Part shown: positions 8,801-17,906 of the stretch, one piece after another
Layout of the letters: each line of letters begins with the position of its first letter
How positions within the stretch are numbered: position 1 is the stretch's first letter
Assembly: GCA_025201705.1 (NCBI GenBank)
Contig: MU617247.1
Location: 1 to 17,906, forward strand
Reading direction: 5' to 3'
From: Dissophora ornata
Lineage: Eukaryota; Mortierellomycota; Mortierellomycetes; Mortierellales; Mortierellaceae
DNA length: 17,906 nucleotides
The notes under the pieces: model-generated
Seen by the model: only the letters and a program-made list of their open reading frames with translations
Database searches by the model: none
What the model was told of the DNA's origin: nothing
Translations under genes and position numbers: made by a program

Positions 8801-10817
8801 GACAGCGACGAGTATATACCTTACGAGTACCAGGAAGAGCTTGAAGGTCCTTTGATGGAAAGAGTGGAGGTTCCAGCGGACCGCGAGATTCTTGGATTTG
8901 TACTGGTAAAGAATTTGTTACTGCGTTTGTTAAAACAATGCAGACACAACAGTGTAGGCTTCATTATACTAACTAGTGTTGTTGTTGTTGTTCTATGCGC
9001 TAAAATGATAGCCCGTTGAAGAAATTGTCGACTACGATCTCGAGGGTACTGACGAAGTGGCACTCGATAACTGGGACTCTTGGGTCAGTCAGCTCGAGTC
9101 GTTTGAGAAGGTCCTCTCGGACAAGGGCCTGAAGAAGAAGAACACTAAAAAGGTCAAAAAGTCCAAGAAGGAGAAGAAGGAGGAGGAGAAGGAGAAGGAG
9201 AAAGAAAAGGCAAGGCAGGAATGGGCCAACTCACCAACATCGACGTCGGCATCGCCCTTCAGCTCCCTCAAGGCCAACCGATCCAGCATCTTTGGAGGCA
9301 GCACCAGTCGACCCAGTACGAGCTCCACCTATGATCTAGGTGAGACTCGCCGTATGAGCTTGAGCGATGATTTGAGTAGCAGGTACTCGTTCCATTCTAC
9401 CCGATCATCCGCAATCGGTCAAGATATGACGGCTCAGCAACTCTATGTCCAGCAAGGCAAGAAACGGTGGTGGAGCCCTAAGCGCAAGGAAGTGACATCG
9501 GTTTACAGCGTCTCTGAACAAGATCAAGAGAGGTACCTGAACACGCTGTTGCAGAATAGCCATGAGATACAACTGATCCATCAGCAGCAGCATCAGCAGC
9601 AGCTACAACAGGGTAAGGAGCAGACGGAAACTGCTTCTAGCGCTTATGATCAGGTGCGCGAGGATGCACCGAGCGCTCCTCTTGAGGATAACAAGACCGT
9701 CAAGTCCTTGCCTCTCCCACAACTGGAATCGCTGATGTCTTCAACGTCGAGCACGCAAGAGATTGTGTCAGTTTCCAGCGCTGCAGGATCCACACCTGCA
9801 TCAATTTTGGAGAGCTCCACTGAACCCAAGAGTGAAGAACCAGTGGCAGAGGAAGAGCCTGCAGCTATAACTACGCCAAAGGTGGTGAAGGCCAAGAGTA
9901 GCAAGGTTAAACTTCAATCGATTTCGACTCCCTTGGCAACGATTCTCCAGATCCAGAACCCCGAAGAGCTTTGGCTGTACGTCCAACAGGCCAAGAATTA
10001 TGCGACTACGAAGATGAACAAGGGCGATAAACGGTCCGCGGCGATTGCGTTGAAGCGCGCGCAGGCATTGGAGGCCCGATGGCAAGAAATCATGCTGGAG
10101 ATGGCGTCTAGTGACGAGGATGAGGACGAGTTGCTGGATGATGACGATGACGACGACGATGAAGAGGAGGAAGAGGAAGAAGAAGAACAGAAGAAGATAG
10201 CATCAAAGGCAAAGGTGGCTGTTGTTGCAACGAGTGCCCTGGCTGTAAAACCCAAAGCATCGGTAGCCAAGGAAAATGGCACCCCCTCTCCCGCCCCCAC
10301 TCCAAATCCGACTCCAGTTGTTGTATCCAACGCAGCTAGCACTCCAGAGCAAGACAATGGCGAGGAGGATACTAGTGAGGATGACGAACAGATCCGTCGT
10401 CGCATGCACATGCGCAAGGTAGAGAGCAGGAGTGACAGTGCTCCCGACATGTACTCCAAGTACAAGGTCAACAAGTCCGCCGCACAGGCATCCTCGAGCA
10501 CCCCGGTGACATCAACTGAGGAACCCAATGCGACTGTGGATGCCAGCAGTAATGTCCAGGAAGACAAAGAAGATACCCAAGGAGGCGATGATAAACGACT
10601 AGGCCCAGAAGCAACCCTAGATCAGATGCTCGCGACAACGAACAAGGCGCACCTCCAGTTCTATATCCAGCGATTGAAGACCGACACTGTGACAAAGGCG
10701 AGGAGCGGAAATAAGTTTGCGGCGCTGGAAGGAATGAAGAACGTGAAGGTGCTGCAGCAGCGGTTGGCGGAGATGGAGGAGGAGGAGGAGGATGGAAGCG
10801 AAGCAGATGAAGAGTAA
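5814..10817 (+). CDS. Large MIT-domain protein with two C-terminal Snf7-like helical hairpins
   Basis: Four exons: 5814-6263, 6490-7398, 7493-8905 and 9012-10817. The introns are 226, 94 and 106 nt, all phase 0 with GTAAGT, GTAATT and GTAAAG donors; intron 3 has a perfect TACTAAC branch site at 8967-8973. The product is about 1525 aa. Residues ~94-168 look like an MIT domain (AALLKAQQAVQLDELGEA, then LYAQAANDL, then IYLDRVSQIK across the first splice junction). MIT domains bind C-terminal tails of ESCRT-III proteins in membrane remodelling. The long middle is Pro/Gln/Ser-rich and disordered, with four aromatic-basic motifs. A Lys-rich helix begins near 965 and a 25-residue Asp/Glu tract lies near 1292-1316. 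Two related 40-residue hairpins (1245-1284, 1473-1512) end the protein. An endosomal or ESCRT-linked adaptor is a reasonable guess. I do not recognise an ortholog, and the full architecture is unfamiliar to me. Confidence 0.75.
9972..10091 (+). repeat. Protein-level repeat 1: helical hairpin of the MIT protein
   Basis: This encodes residues 1245-1284 (from WLYVQQAK to WQEI). It aligns without gaps to the segment at 10656-10775, with 12 identities in 40 positions counted by eye. The core NKGDKRSAAIALKRAQ resembles the second basic helix of the Snf7/CHMP hairpin and also DM14-type helices. The resemblance is judged by eye only. Confidence 0.6.
10113..10187 (+). repeat. Acidic Asp/Glu-rich codon tract
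   Basis: GAC/GAT/GAG/GAA codons run almost unbroken (two Leu interrupt) and encode about 25 residues between the two hairpin modules. It is probably a flexible acidic linker. Simple codon runs of this kind are prone to length variation. Confidence 0.85.
10656..10775 (+). repeat. Protein-level repeat 2: helical hairpin of the MIT protein
   Basis: This encodes residues 1473-1512 (from QFYIQRLK to LAEM). It shares with repeat 1 the pattern Y-[VI]-Q-x2-K-x4-T-K-x3-G-[DN]-K-x2-A-x4-K-x4-L-x2-R-x2-E. It is followed by a short Glu-rich C-terminus. Confidence 0.6.
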
Positions 10818-11353
10818 AGGTCGAAAGGCATGGAATCATATCCCTCTTAATTGCTACATATAAAGTATTTTAAACATGTAGAGCAGCATCGGCAACACCG
10901 TTGTAGAATCCTTCTGCCAGGTCCAGGAGTCCAAGACATGATATCTGTTTCCTTCATCTGCGCTTTTTCGTAGCTGCGTTTGTACTATCCACCAAAGAAC
11001 AAGACCAAGTAAAGTCAAGGTCTGCTCATTTTGTGCTGTGTTGCAGGTGTAACCAAAATAAGCCATGTAAGCATGCCCAGACCAGACGCGTCCGCTCTGC
11101 ACAACAGCACAAGGAGGTGCGAGGTTGGGGGGGACAATCGTAGTGTTAAGGGCCGTCACGCGTGGTTTTGCCCTCCTCCACAGGATCGGCTGAACTGTTG
11201 CGACAGTCCCTTCTTCTCTCTCGAATCCACACAGACCGCCGATTAACACCTTTCTAACCAACACCCGCCGCAGCTTTCTCATCCGCCTCCCCTTTGCTCT
11301 GTCCCTCCACTCCTGCTGAAACACCATCGTAACCAAATAGACAAGAGACCAGA
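10818..11353. other. Intergenic region: MIT gene 3' end and XRN1 promoter/leader
   Basis: A weak 3' signal (TATAAA, 10858-10863) lies about 40 nt after the MIT gene stop. ACGCGT occurs at 11086-11091 and 11158-11163, and again at 11418-11423 in XRN1 intron 1. The sequence from about 11210 to 11335 is CT-rich and probably carries the transcription start and leader. No TATA box and no separate gene were found. A minus-strand open frame at 10854-11399 begins at TTG and is not supported. Confidence 0.5.
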
Positions 11354-14300
11354 ATGGGAGTGCCAAAGTTCTTCCGATGGATGGGGTAACCTGCTGCAAA
11401 CAACTATCCTAGCAGACACGCGTCGTTGTCCCCCCGCATTCACAGATGAGCCCCCTGAGGAATGCATGCCCAGCTAATAACAAACAACCACTACTCCAAT
11501 ACCTTGTGCACTCGTCGATATAGAGAGAGATATCCCCTGTGCTCTCAGTTGATCACCGAGAATGCCATCCCAGAGTTTGGTAAGGGCAGAGAGCACTAAG
11601 AATAAACCCTACACAGGAACTATGTTGCGAGGCTATGGGTCCGTCCCTGTCTCTCCGATCCGTCTAACCAACTGCCTATGCTTCTGCGCTTCCCTTTCTC
11701 CGGGGAATAGATAATCTCTATCTGGACATGAACGGAATTATCCACAACTGCTCACTACCCAATGACACCGATGCGCACTTTCGCTTGTCGGAGGACAAGA
11801 TCTTCCTGGCGATCTTTAACTACATCGATCATTTGTTCTTGAAGATCAGACCACAAAAAGTCTTTTTCATGGCCGTCGATGGTAAGGTTGTGGTTTTCAG
11901 TTTTTAGTTTTTCCTCCCGGGTGCTTTGGCCCTTCTTTTTCTCTGTACCATTGTTCCAGTCTGCATTGCATTTTTTAGTTTTTGTTTGCAGCCAGCCGCA
12001 GCACTGAGTTACTGATTGGATCGCCCTGGACTCCCCCTTCTGACTCATTGTGGTTTTACAATACTGCGCCGACAACCACCATCTTTAGGTGTCGCACCTC
12101 GTGCCAAGATGAATCAGCAGCGATCCCGTCGCTTCCGTACGGCTAAGGATGCCGATGATGCCAAGCGAAAGGCAATTGCCAAGGGAGAAGAGCTTCCAGA
12201 GGAAGAGCAATTTGATCGTAATTGTATTACACCAGGTATGAGCGATTTAGACATAGCAGACAGCGTGGATCCACCGATCTGCTACTCCATGCTTATTGCT
12301 GCTATGAATGCAATGTGTGCTGATCGGTTTCATATCCATCCACATTTTCCAGGTACACCATTCATGAAGAGACTGTCGGCGCAATTGAACTACTTTATCG
12401 CCAAGAAGATGACAGAAGATGCCAACTGGCGCGACGTCAAGGTGATCCTGTCTGGACACGAGGTGCCCGGTGAGGGAGAGCACAAGATCATGGAGTATAT
12501 CCGCCTATGCAAGGCACAGAAGGACTATAACCCCAATACACGACACTGTCTGTACGGTCTCGATGCCGATCTGATTATGCTCGGCCTGTTGAGCCACGAG
12601 CCCCACTTTGCGCTTTTGCGTGAGGAGGTCACTTTTGGAAGGACCAACAAGAAGAAGGGGTAAGCTAGGCCTTTCCTATGCAGGGGAGCGCTAGGGGATC
12701 TGACTGCGGCGCACAGACATCTGTGACCCGATTGGTGATCTAACTTGTGCTATTTATTACGCTATTTTCACAGGGGTATCGATACGCAAAACTTTTTCTT
12801 GATGCACCTGTCGCTACTGCGAGAATACCTCAACCTGGAATTCAGCAGTCTTCAGGAAGCACTACCGTTCCCTTATGATGTGGAGCGTATTATCGACGAC
12901 TTTGTGTTGATGTGTTTGTTTGTGGGAAACGACTTCCTGCCACATCTGCCCAACTTGCACATTGCAGAGGGCGCATTCGGTCTCCTGTTCGGTATTTACA
13001 AGAAGCTCTTGCCGCAACTCGGTGGCTATTTCCAGGATTCGGGTGTTTTGGACCCAAAGCGTGTCGAGGCCATGTTCCATGAGCTGGCCGAGGCGGTCGA
13101 GCACGATGCCTTTGAAGCAGATTGTGATGATTTGAAGTACATTGGTGGCAAGAAGGCCGAGTTGTTGATTGTATCCAGCTCTGGACAGAAGAACAATGGC
13201 AAGCACCGACAAGGGATGCGTATGGGCAAGCCTGTGGAACATGCCAACGAGATCGGTATGAACAGCTACCTGTGTTTTTGATCAAGGCTTAGCAACGGCG
13301 ATATTCAAAACCAAGAGTCTCGAGATCTAACACCCATTTTGTTTTGTTGAACAAACATAGTGATGACAAAGACACAAAAGGATTTGTATGAACAAATCAA
13401 GGACTTTGTGCTGAAGCGCGAAGAGATCCTCCATTTCCCAACGACACTCAATTCCAGCGACAGAACCTTTGTCAAGAGGATCACGTCTGCGATTGGGATC
13501 AGGCATGACACCGAGACGGCGCCCGACGGCGAGAAGCACCTTTTTATTGAGTTTGACGTGGAAGAGGATGATGAGGATATTGAGTCGCAGGAGGCTCGAG
13601 CGCGCATGCTGCGCAAGTACGACCAGGCCCAGGTCGTTGAAGATGTTATAGAGAACGAGAAGCTTCGCGATGAGAAGGCTAGAAATGTATACAATGAGCG
13701 GTTCCTACAATGGAAGAAGGACTATTATCTGGTGAGTGGTAGAGCCCAGATTGTTGGCAGAGTCCCTCCTCTTTTCGACCATACTAACGCAGTTTTCACT
13801 ATTGCTAGAGCAAACCCGAGATCGAGTCAGAAGAAGATATCCGAACGATGGTTTTCAAGTACGTGGAGGGTCTGCAGTGGGTCCTGTACTATTATTATAG
13901 TGGAGTTGCATCTTGGGCCTGGTTCTACCCATACCACTATGCTCCCAAGATCTCAGGTAACAACACCTTCCTCCAAGAATGGTCTATCGTTGCACCATGA
14001 CTTCTTTTCTGACTAAGAATAATGCTCCCAATGTAGATTTGGTGAGGTTGGAGGAGTTCAAGTTGCCGTTCGAGCTCGGAATACCATTCAAGCCATACGA
14101 GCAGCTCATGGGAGTGTTGCCCGAGGCCAGCAAACAGCACATTCCTCAGGCGTACTGGGTAAGTCAACGCAAATGCATACTCTATTTGGAGGCGAAGTTT
14201 GGACTGTGTTGTCCTCAGAATCCTGACCTATCGGACAATTGTGTAATAGGACTTGATTATCAAAGAATCGTCACCAATCAAGGACTTCTATCCCAACGAT

Positions 14301-17300
14301 TTTGATCTGGATATGAATGGAAAGAAGCAAGACTGGGAGGCCATTGTAAAGATTCCGTTTATTGACCAGGAGAGGCTTCTGAAAGCCATGAAGAGTAAGC
14401 TGAGCTTTGTTTTTATTTGGGTGCTCTTGTTGTTTGCATTTATCAATGGACGACTAACCCTCCCACCCTACTCGTGATATACAGGCCAAGAACATTTGTT
14501 GACAAAGGAGGAAGTAGAGAGAAACGGCAACGGGGAGAGTACGGTATTCATGCGGGACGAAAGCCTGTCAGAGACATATCCATCGCCACTGCCATTGTTC
14601 TTCCCGGACATCAAGGAATGCAAGTGCAGGACGGGGGTTTTTCACCTGCCTGTCGTTGAAGGGATAGGTTCGTTGAGGAAGGGTCTTTGTGAAGGAGCAT
14701 TTACAGGCGCGGATTCGCTGTTTGGATTCCCATCGTTGGATACCATCAAACACACGGGCAACCTTGGGTTCCATGGTGTTCAGGTATTCCAGGCCGCTTC
14801 TCGGAATGAGACTATGGTGGTCACTATCGCCAACAGATTCGAAGAGATGAAGCCAGAGGCGTTAGCACAGGCTAAGATTGGCAAGAGAATCTATGTCGGC
14901 TGGCCATTTTTGAAAGAGGGTATCGTTTCTTCGATCTCTGACGAGATGTTCAAGTACGAGCTGCAGGTTCAGGGCAAGAATAAGGCCGTGATCAAGACCC
15001 CGCATCGTACCAACAGTTTTGATACGTGGAAGAAACGCACCGACAGGATCGAGGCAATGTACAATAGACGGTTCGGTGTTGTCATTGGCGACATTGAATT
15101 CACAGCGCAGGTCCTGTTATTGAAGGGACTGCGACGGGAGATGAATGGTGCGTTGGTCAAGGATTTCTGTAAGCCTGGAGAGGAGCAGGAGTTTGCAATC
15201 CAAACGATTGTGGACTCTGTTAGGCACCCTGACGCCAGGACGAAGGAAGAGCCTCCGCGACCCTTGAATGAGGATTTCCCAATTGGGTCGCAAGTCTTCT
15301 TTTTGGGAGCTGGACATTACGGATGCCCTGCCCAGGTCATCGTCCATGCGGAAAATTCTCTGGCTCTCCGTGTCGCTATCCCAAGCGATCAGACAGGCGA
15401 GCCAACTTTTGGACAAGATATTGTGAAGCAAGCGCTGGCTGGCACTGTGTACTCACCATCGTACATAGTGAGTAAGAAGGTCGGCATCTCGGCGCTGATC
15501 CTGAGCAAACTCACGTCTTCCTTGCATGTCGTCTATCGATCGACAGACCGACGTGTCAACCTGGGGTTGAACCTCAAATTCGAGGGTAAGAAGCAAAAGG
15601 TGCTCGGTTACACCCGCAAGAACGACAGTGGATGGGAGTTTAGTCAAAAGGCCGTCGCGCTGCTGCAGGAGTATAAGCAACAGTTCCCAGAGTTCATTGA
15701 TGGACTTGAGAGGAAGGCACGAGAGGATTTGTATATTGCCGAGGAGATGTATCCCGGCGGCAACAGCACGGAGAAGATCAGGAAGATCGAAGAATGGTTG
15801 AAGAAGTCCAAGGTTAGAGACTTTGAGCGTGTCGACCTGGATGCCCAGCAGCTAGATAAGGAAACGATCGCTCTTTTGGAGCAAGCTGCGGACGAGTATG
15901 TTGAGAAGCGACCAGGAATGAAGCACGTCATCGTCAAGAACTTGGGTCGCCACACCATGCTGAAGCCCAGTCATGCTGCGACGATCTTGCCAGACCAGAC
16001 TTTCCAACTTGGTAACCGTGTCGTTTTTGTTCAGGACTCTGGAACGGTTCCCATCGGCGCCAAGGGTACAGTCGTTGGTGTTGATCGCCTGGAGGTCGAG
16101 GTTGTGTTTGATGACAAGTTCATGAGTGGAATGGACTTGAGTGGACGTTGCTCGATGTACCGGGGTATGACAGTTGGTCCGCAGTCGATCTTGAATCTGT
16201 CCCAACCTCAGTGCAACCAAAAGCAACCTTCAGGGCCAGGGACAGGGGTAGGAGCGGCGGCAAGTAGCCCTGCCGCTTCCCCTACTCCTCGTCCCAGAGC
16301 ACCAGCTGCTATTCTCGTCAAACAGAACCAGAACCAGAACCAGAAGGCGGCAGTAGATAACAAACCCGCTGGTTGGGATATTATGGGAGTTCCTCCTACG
16401 GCAGACAACCAGAAACCCAAGAATGGCCCTCGTCAGCCCAAGGCTGCTGGCAACAACAGCGCCGGAGGTGGAAGAACTTTGGGGCAGTCACCTCGCCCCG
16501 GCGCCCCTGGAGAACAGGGTACGAACATGAACCAGAGTCTTGGGTTCTTGCCTAGACCCAGACCGATGCCTCAGATTGCTGTGCGGCCCAATTCGGAGAA
16601 CAACAATCAGCAGCAACAGCAGCAGCAGCAGCAACCTGGTCCCGAGGATATCTCTGCACTCCTCTTGGGCCTGTTGCACAAGAATGTCCCTGCGGAGAAT
16701 GGTGCCGGTGGGCCAGGTGGACCTCTTCTAAACAATCCTGGTGAGTCCTTTGCAATGGGACCACCACCACCTGTGCTTCCAGCAGCAGGATCCCAAGCGG
16801 CGGCTTTGCTGGAGCACTTCAAGCCCTTGCCTTCATCTCAGCAGCAACAGCAGCAACCACAGCAGCAACAGCAGCCACCAGCGTGGCAGGAGCGTGGTCA
16901 TATTCAACAGCAGTATGGCCAGGGACAAGGACATGGCCAGGGACAGAACCAGCGTGGTGTCCATCGTTATCCTCGTCCTCCAAATGCCCACCCTAACGGA
17001 CCTCAGGGCCCGTCACACCAGGGTAACAACAACCATAACAATCAGTCTGGCCCACGGGCCACAGGGGCTCCTTCTCGAGGAGGGGGTCAAGGAGGGCAAA
17101 GAGGTGCTCACCACAACAATCAGCATGGACAAAACTCACGATCCAACAATAAACAGAATGCACAAGCATCTGCACCCTCAGCGGGAGCCACGAACGCCGA
17201 ATCAGTAGCGACACCTGCAAACAGCAATGTTGCACCAGCTGCCACTGAGAACAAGACAGGATCTGGCAACGCTAACCAAGGTCATAGTGAGCGCGGTGGC

Positions 17301-17516
17301 CGACGCGGTCGTGGACGCGGCAATGCGCGCGGAGGCAACAAAAACGCAGATGGAGGCAACAAAAATGCAGATGGTGGCAACAAAAATGCAGATGGGGGCC
17401 CATCGAACAAAGGTAGCGGGGTTGCTGGCGCTGGTGCTGGTGCTAGTGCTAGTGCTAGTGCTGGTGCTGGTACGCAGAAACCTGCTCCTGCGTCAGCTCC
17501 TTCGCCAAAGGAGTAA
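11354..17516 (+). CDS. XRN1: 5'-3' exoribonuclease 1 (cytoplasmic XRN1/Kem1)
   Basis: Eleven exons: 11354-11385, 11524-11579, 11711-11881, 12089-12235, 12353-12659, 12774-13255, 13361-13731, 13809-13956, 14037-14158, 14250-14394 and 14485-17516 (5013 nt, 1670 aa). The start [10 protein letters not shown] is the family N-terminus. Active-site residues fall at canonical numbers: D35 and H41 (YLDMNGIIH), D86 (MAVDG), K93, Q97, R100 and R101 (basic 5'-phosphate pocket), E176 and E178 (GEGEHK), D206 and D208 (GLDADL), D291 (GNDFLPHLP). Trp546 in [12 protein letters not shown] matches the Trp that stacks on the first base. PAZ/Tudor-, KOW- and winged-helix-like regions follow in the last exon, then an SH3-like domain at ~1165-1235. 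The ~435-residue tail is Pro/Gln/Asn/Gly-rich with an RGRGR patch. XRN1 degrades decapped 5'-monophosphate mRNA in the cytoplasm. The other family member, nuclear XRN2/Rat1, is less likely given RW(M)-ERYP, the Tudor/SH3 domains and the length. Confidence 0.95.
12236..12352 (+). other. Stop-free, frame-preserving intron 4 of XRN1
   Basis: This 117-nt intron (39 codons) has donor GTATGA and an acceptor preceded by cattttccag. It contains no in-frame stop, so a retained copy would add 39 residues between NCITPG and TPFMKRL. That joined motif is conserved in XRN1 proteins without an insert, so the segment is treated as an intron. Confidence 0.85.
16608..16634 (+). repeat. CAG/CAA run in the XRN1 tail
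   Basis: Nine consecutive Gln codons (mixed CAG and CAA) begin at residue 1369, just after Asn codons. A second Q-rich stretch, interrupted by Pro, lies near 16840-16880. Both are in the disordered C-terminal region. Confidence 0.95.
17334..17396 (+). repeat. 21-bp tandem repeat, three copies, in the XRN1 tail
   Basis: Three 21-bp units (17334, 17355, 17376), each encoding Gly-Asn-Lys-Asn-Ala-Asp-Gly from residue 1611, differ only at synonymous positions. They directly follow the RGRGRG-type patch. Confidence 0.95.
17424..17470 (+). repeat. Hexanucleotide repeat (gctggt/gctagt) at the XRN1 C-terminus
   Basis: About seven 6-bp units encode alternating Ala-Gly and Ala-Ser. They lie within the last 35 codons of XRN1 and are likely to vary in length. 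Confidence 0.9.
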
Positions 17517-17554
17517 ATTCCAATGTGGATTGGAAGTTTTTTATTTTTTTTTGT

Positions 17555-17556
<2 letters not shown>

Positions 17557-17603
<47 letters not shown>
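17557..17603 (+). repeat. Uninterrupted run of 47 T in the XRN1 3' flank
   Basis: Forty-seven T follow a shorter T-rich stretch (17536-17553) and end 10 nt before the AATAAA. In the XRN1 transcript this would be a U tract in the 3' UTR. Exact length is uncertain, because sequencing often miscounts long homopolymers. Confidence 0.9.
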
Positions 17604-17606
<3 letters not shown>

Positions 17607-17613
17607 CACAACA

Positions 17614-17619
17614 AATAAA
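17614..17619 (+). terminator. Poly(A) signal of XRN1
   Basis: AATAAA lies 98 nt after the TAA at 17514-17516 and is the first canonical signal after the stop. The cleavage site would be expected about 10-30 nt later. Confidence 0.6.
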
Positions 17620-17763
17620 AACGCGTTGTTTATACAGAACGATTTAATGGCTAGTCTTCAGATGCGCATCAGATAGGGTCGGATTGAGCTGGGATGTTGA
17701 GATCGAACCTCGGCATCAAGCATCGTGTCATGGGTAGAACGAGCGGGGGCGGAGAACATCAGA

Positions 17764-17837
17764 TATGCTCGCGAAACTTTAAAATCCAGCTTGGGGAAAC
17801 GAGGACAATGGGCGCGAAAATTCGCTGATTGGCCAAT
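17764..17837. promoter_or_regulatory. Promoter-like cluster: two CGCGAAA sites and a CCAAT palindrome
   Basis: CGCGAAA occurs at 17770-17776 and within 17811-17820 (GGCGCGAAAA, the reverse of an E2F-type TTTCGCGCC). The palindrome ATTGGCCAAT at 17828-17837 carries CCAAT on both strands. The sites lie past the XRN1 3' signal, so they may serve a gene beyond the right edge. No coding start was identified within 17620-17906. Confidence 0.35.
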
Positions 17838-17906
17838 ACACTGTAGACTGGTGTATCCTAGCTTTCTGATCCAAGATACCGAAATGCAAAGCTGTAGCTC
17901 TGCGTC

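Noticed and set aside
9998..10567. 189-codon minus-strand frame with a poly-Ser run
   Set aside because: It is a shadow of the acidic GAN-codon tract of the MIT gene read on the opposite strand.
10854..11399. 181-codon minus-strand frame across the XRN1 promoter and exon 1
   Set aside because: It begins at TTG, overlaps the XRN1 start on the other strand, and shows no family motif or splice support.
17518..17535. Perfect 7-bp hairpin (ttccaat-gtgg-attggaa) followed by T-rich sequence, like a bacterial intrinsic terminator
   Set aside because: The genes are spliced and eukaryotic, where this mechanism does not apply to mRNA genes. The stem is short and AT-rich and an AATAAA follows.
17680..17725. 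gatcgaacctcgg resembling a tRNA T-arm on the minus strand
   Set aside because: The T-stem pairs at only about three positions, and no acceptor, D or anticodon arms could be built around it.

Overview
This is eukaryotic, most probably fungal, DNA: intron-containing genes with short GT-AG introns (77-226 nt), AATAAA-type 3' signals, a TATA box, CT-rich leaders, and a complete cytoplasmic 5'-3' exoribonuclease XRN1. A class C (GABA-B-like) receptor, long Q/N-rich disordered proteins and roughly balanced base composition suggest an early-diverging filamentous fungus of the Mortierella/Mucoromycota kind. That placement is an inference, not proven here.

Layout. Minus strand, 1186 down to the left edge: the 5' part of a receptor gene (signal peptide, glycosylated extension, start of a type I periplasmic-binding-like ligand domain), cut by the window inside its third intron. 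About 1240-3490 holds no gene I can defend, only two antisense open frames of doubtful status. Plus strand from 3561: a TATA-driven, Q-rich BAG-domain co-chaperone gene whose C-terminal acidic tail lies in the -1 frame relative to the rest. Plus strand 5814-10817: a four-exon gene for a ~1525-residue protein with an N-terminal MIT domain, a very long disordered middle and two related helical-hairpin modules at the C-terminus. Plus strand 11354-17516: XRN1 in eleven exons (~1670 aa), with every canonical active-site residue in place and a 435-residue low-complexity tail. The 3' flank holds a 47-T run, AATAAA, and a small promoter-like region with CCAAT and E2F/MBF-like sites that may belong to a gene beyond the right edge.

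The genes do not form a recognisable pathway or cluster; each looks like an independent housekeeping or signalling gene. No mobile element, CRISPR array, tRNA or rRNA was found. The observations most worth following are the paired hairpin modules in the MIT protein, the frame break in the BAG gene, and a 117-nt stop-free intron in XRN1 beside its active-site exons. I found no convincing new multi-gene system. Exon structures below were derived by hand from splice consensus, reading frame and family motifs.
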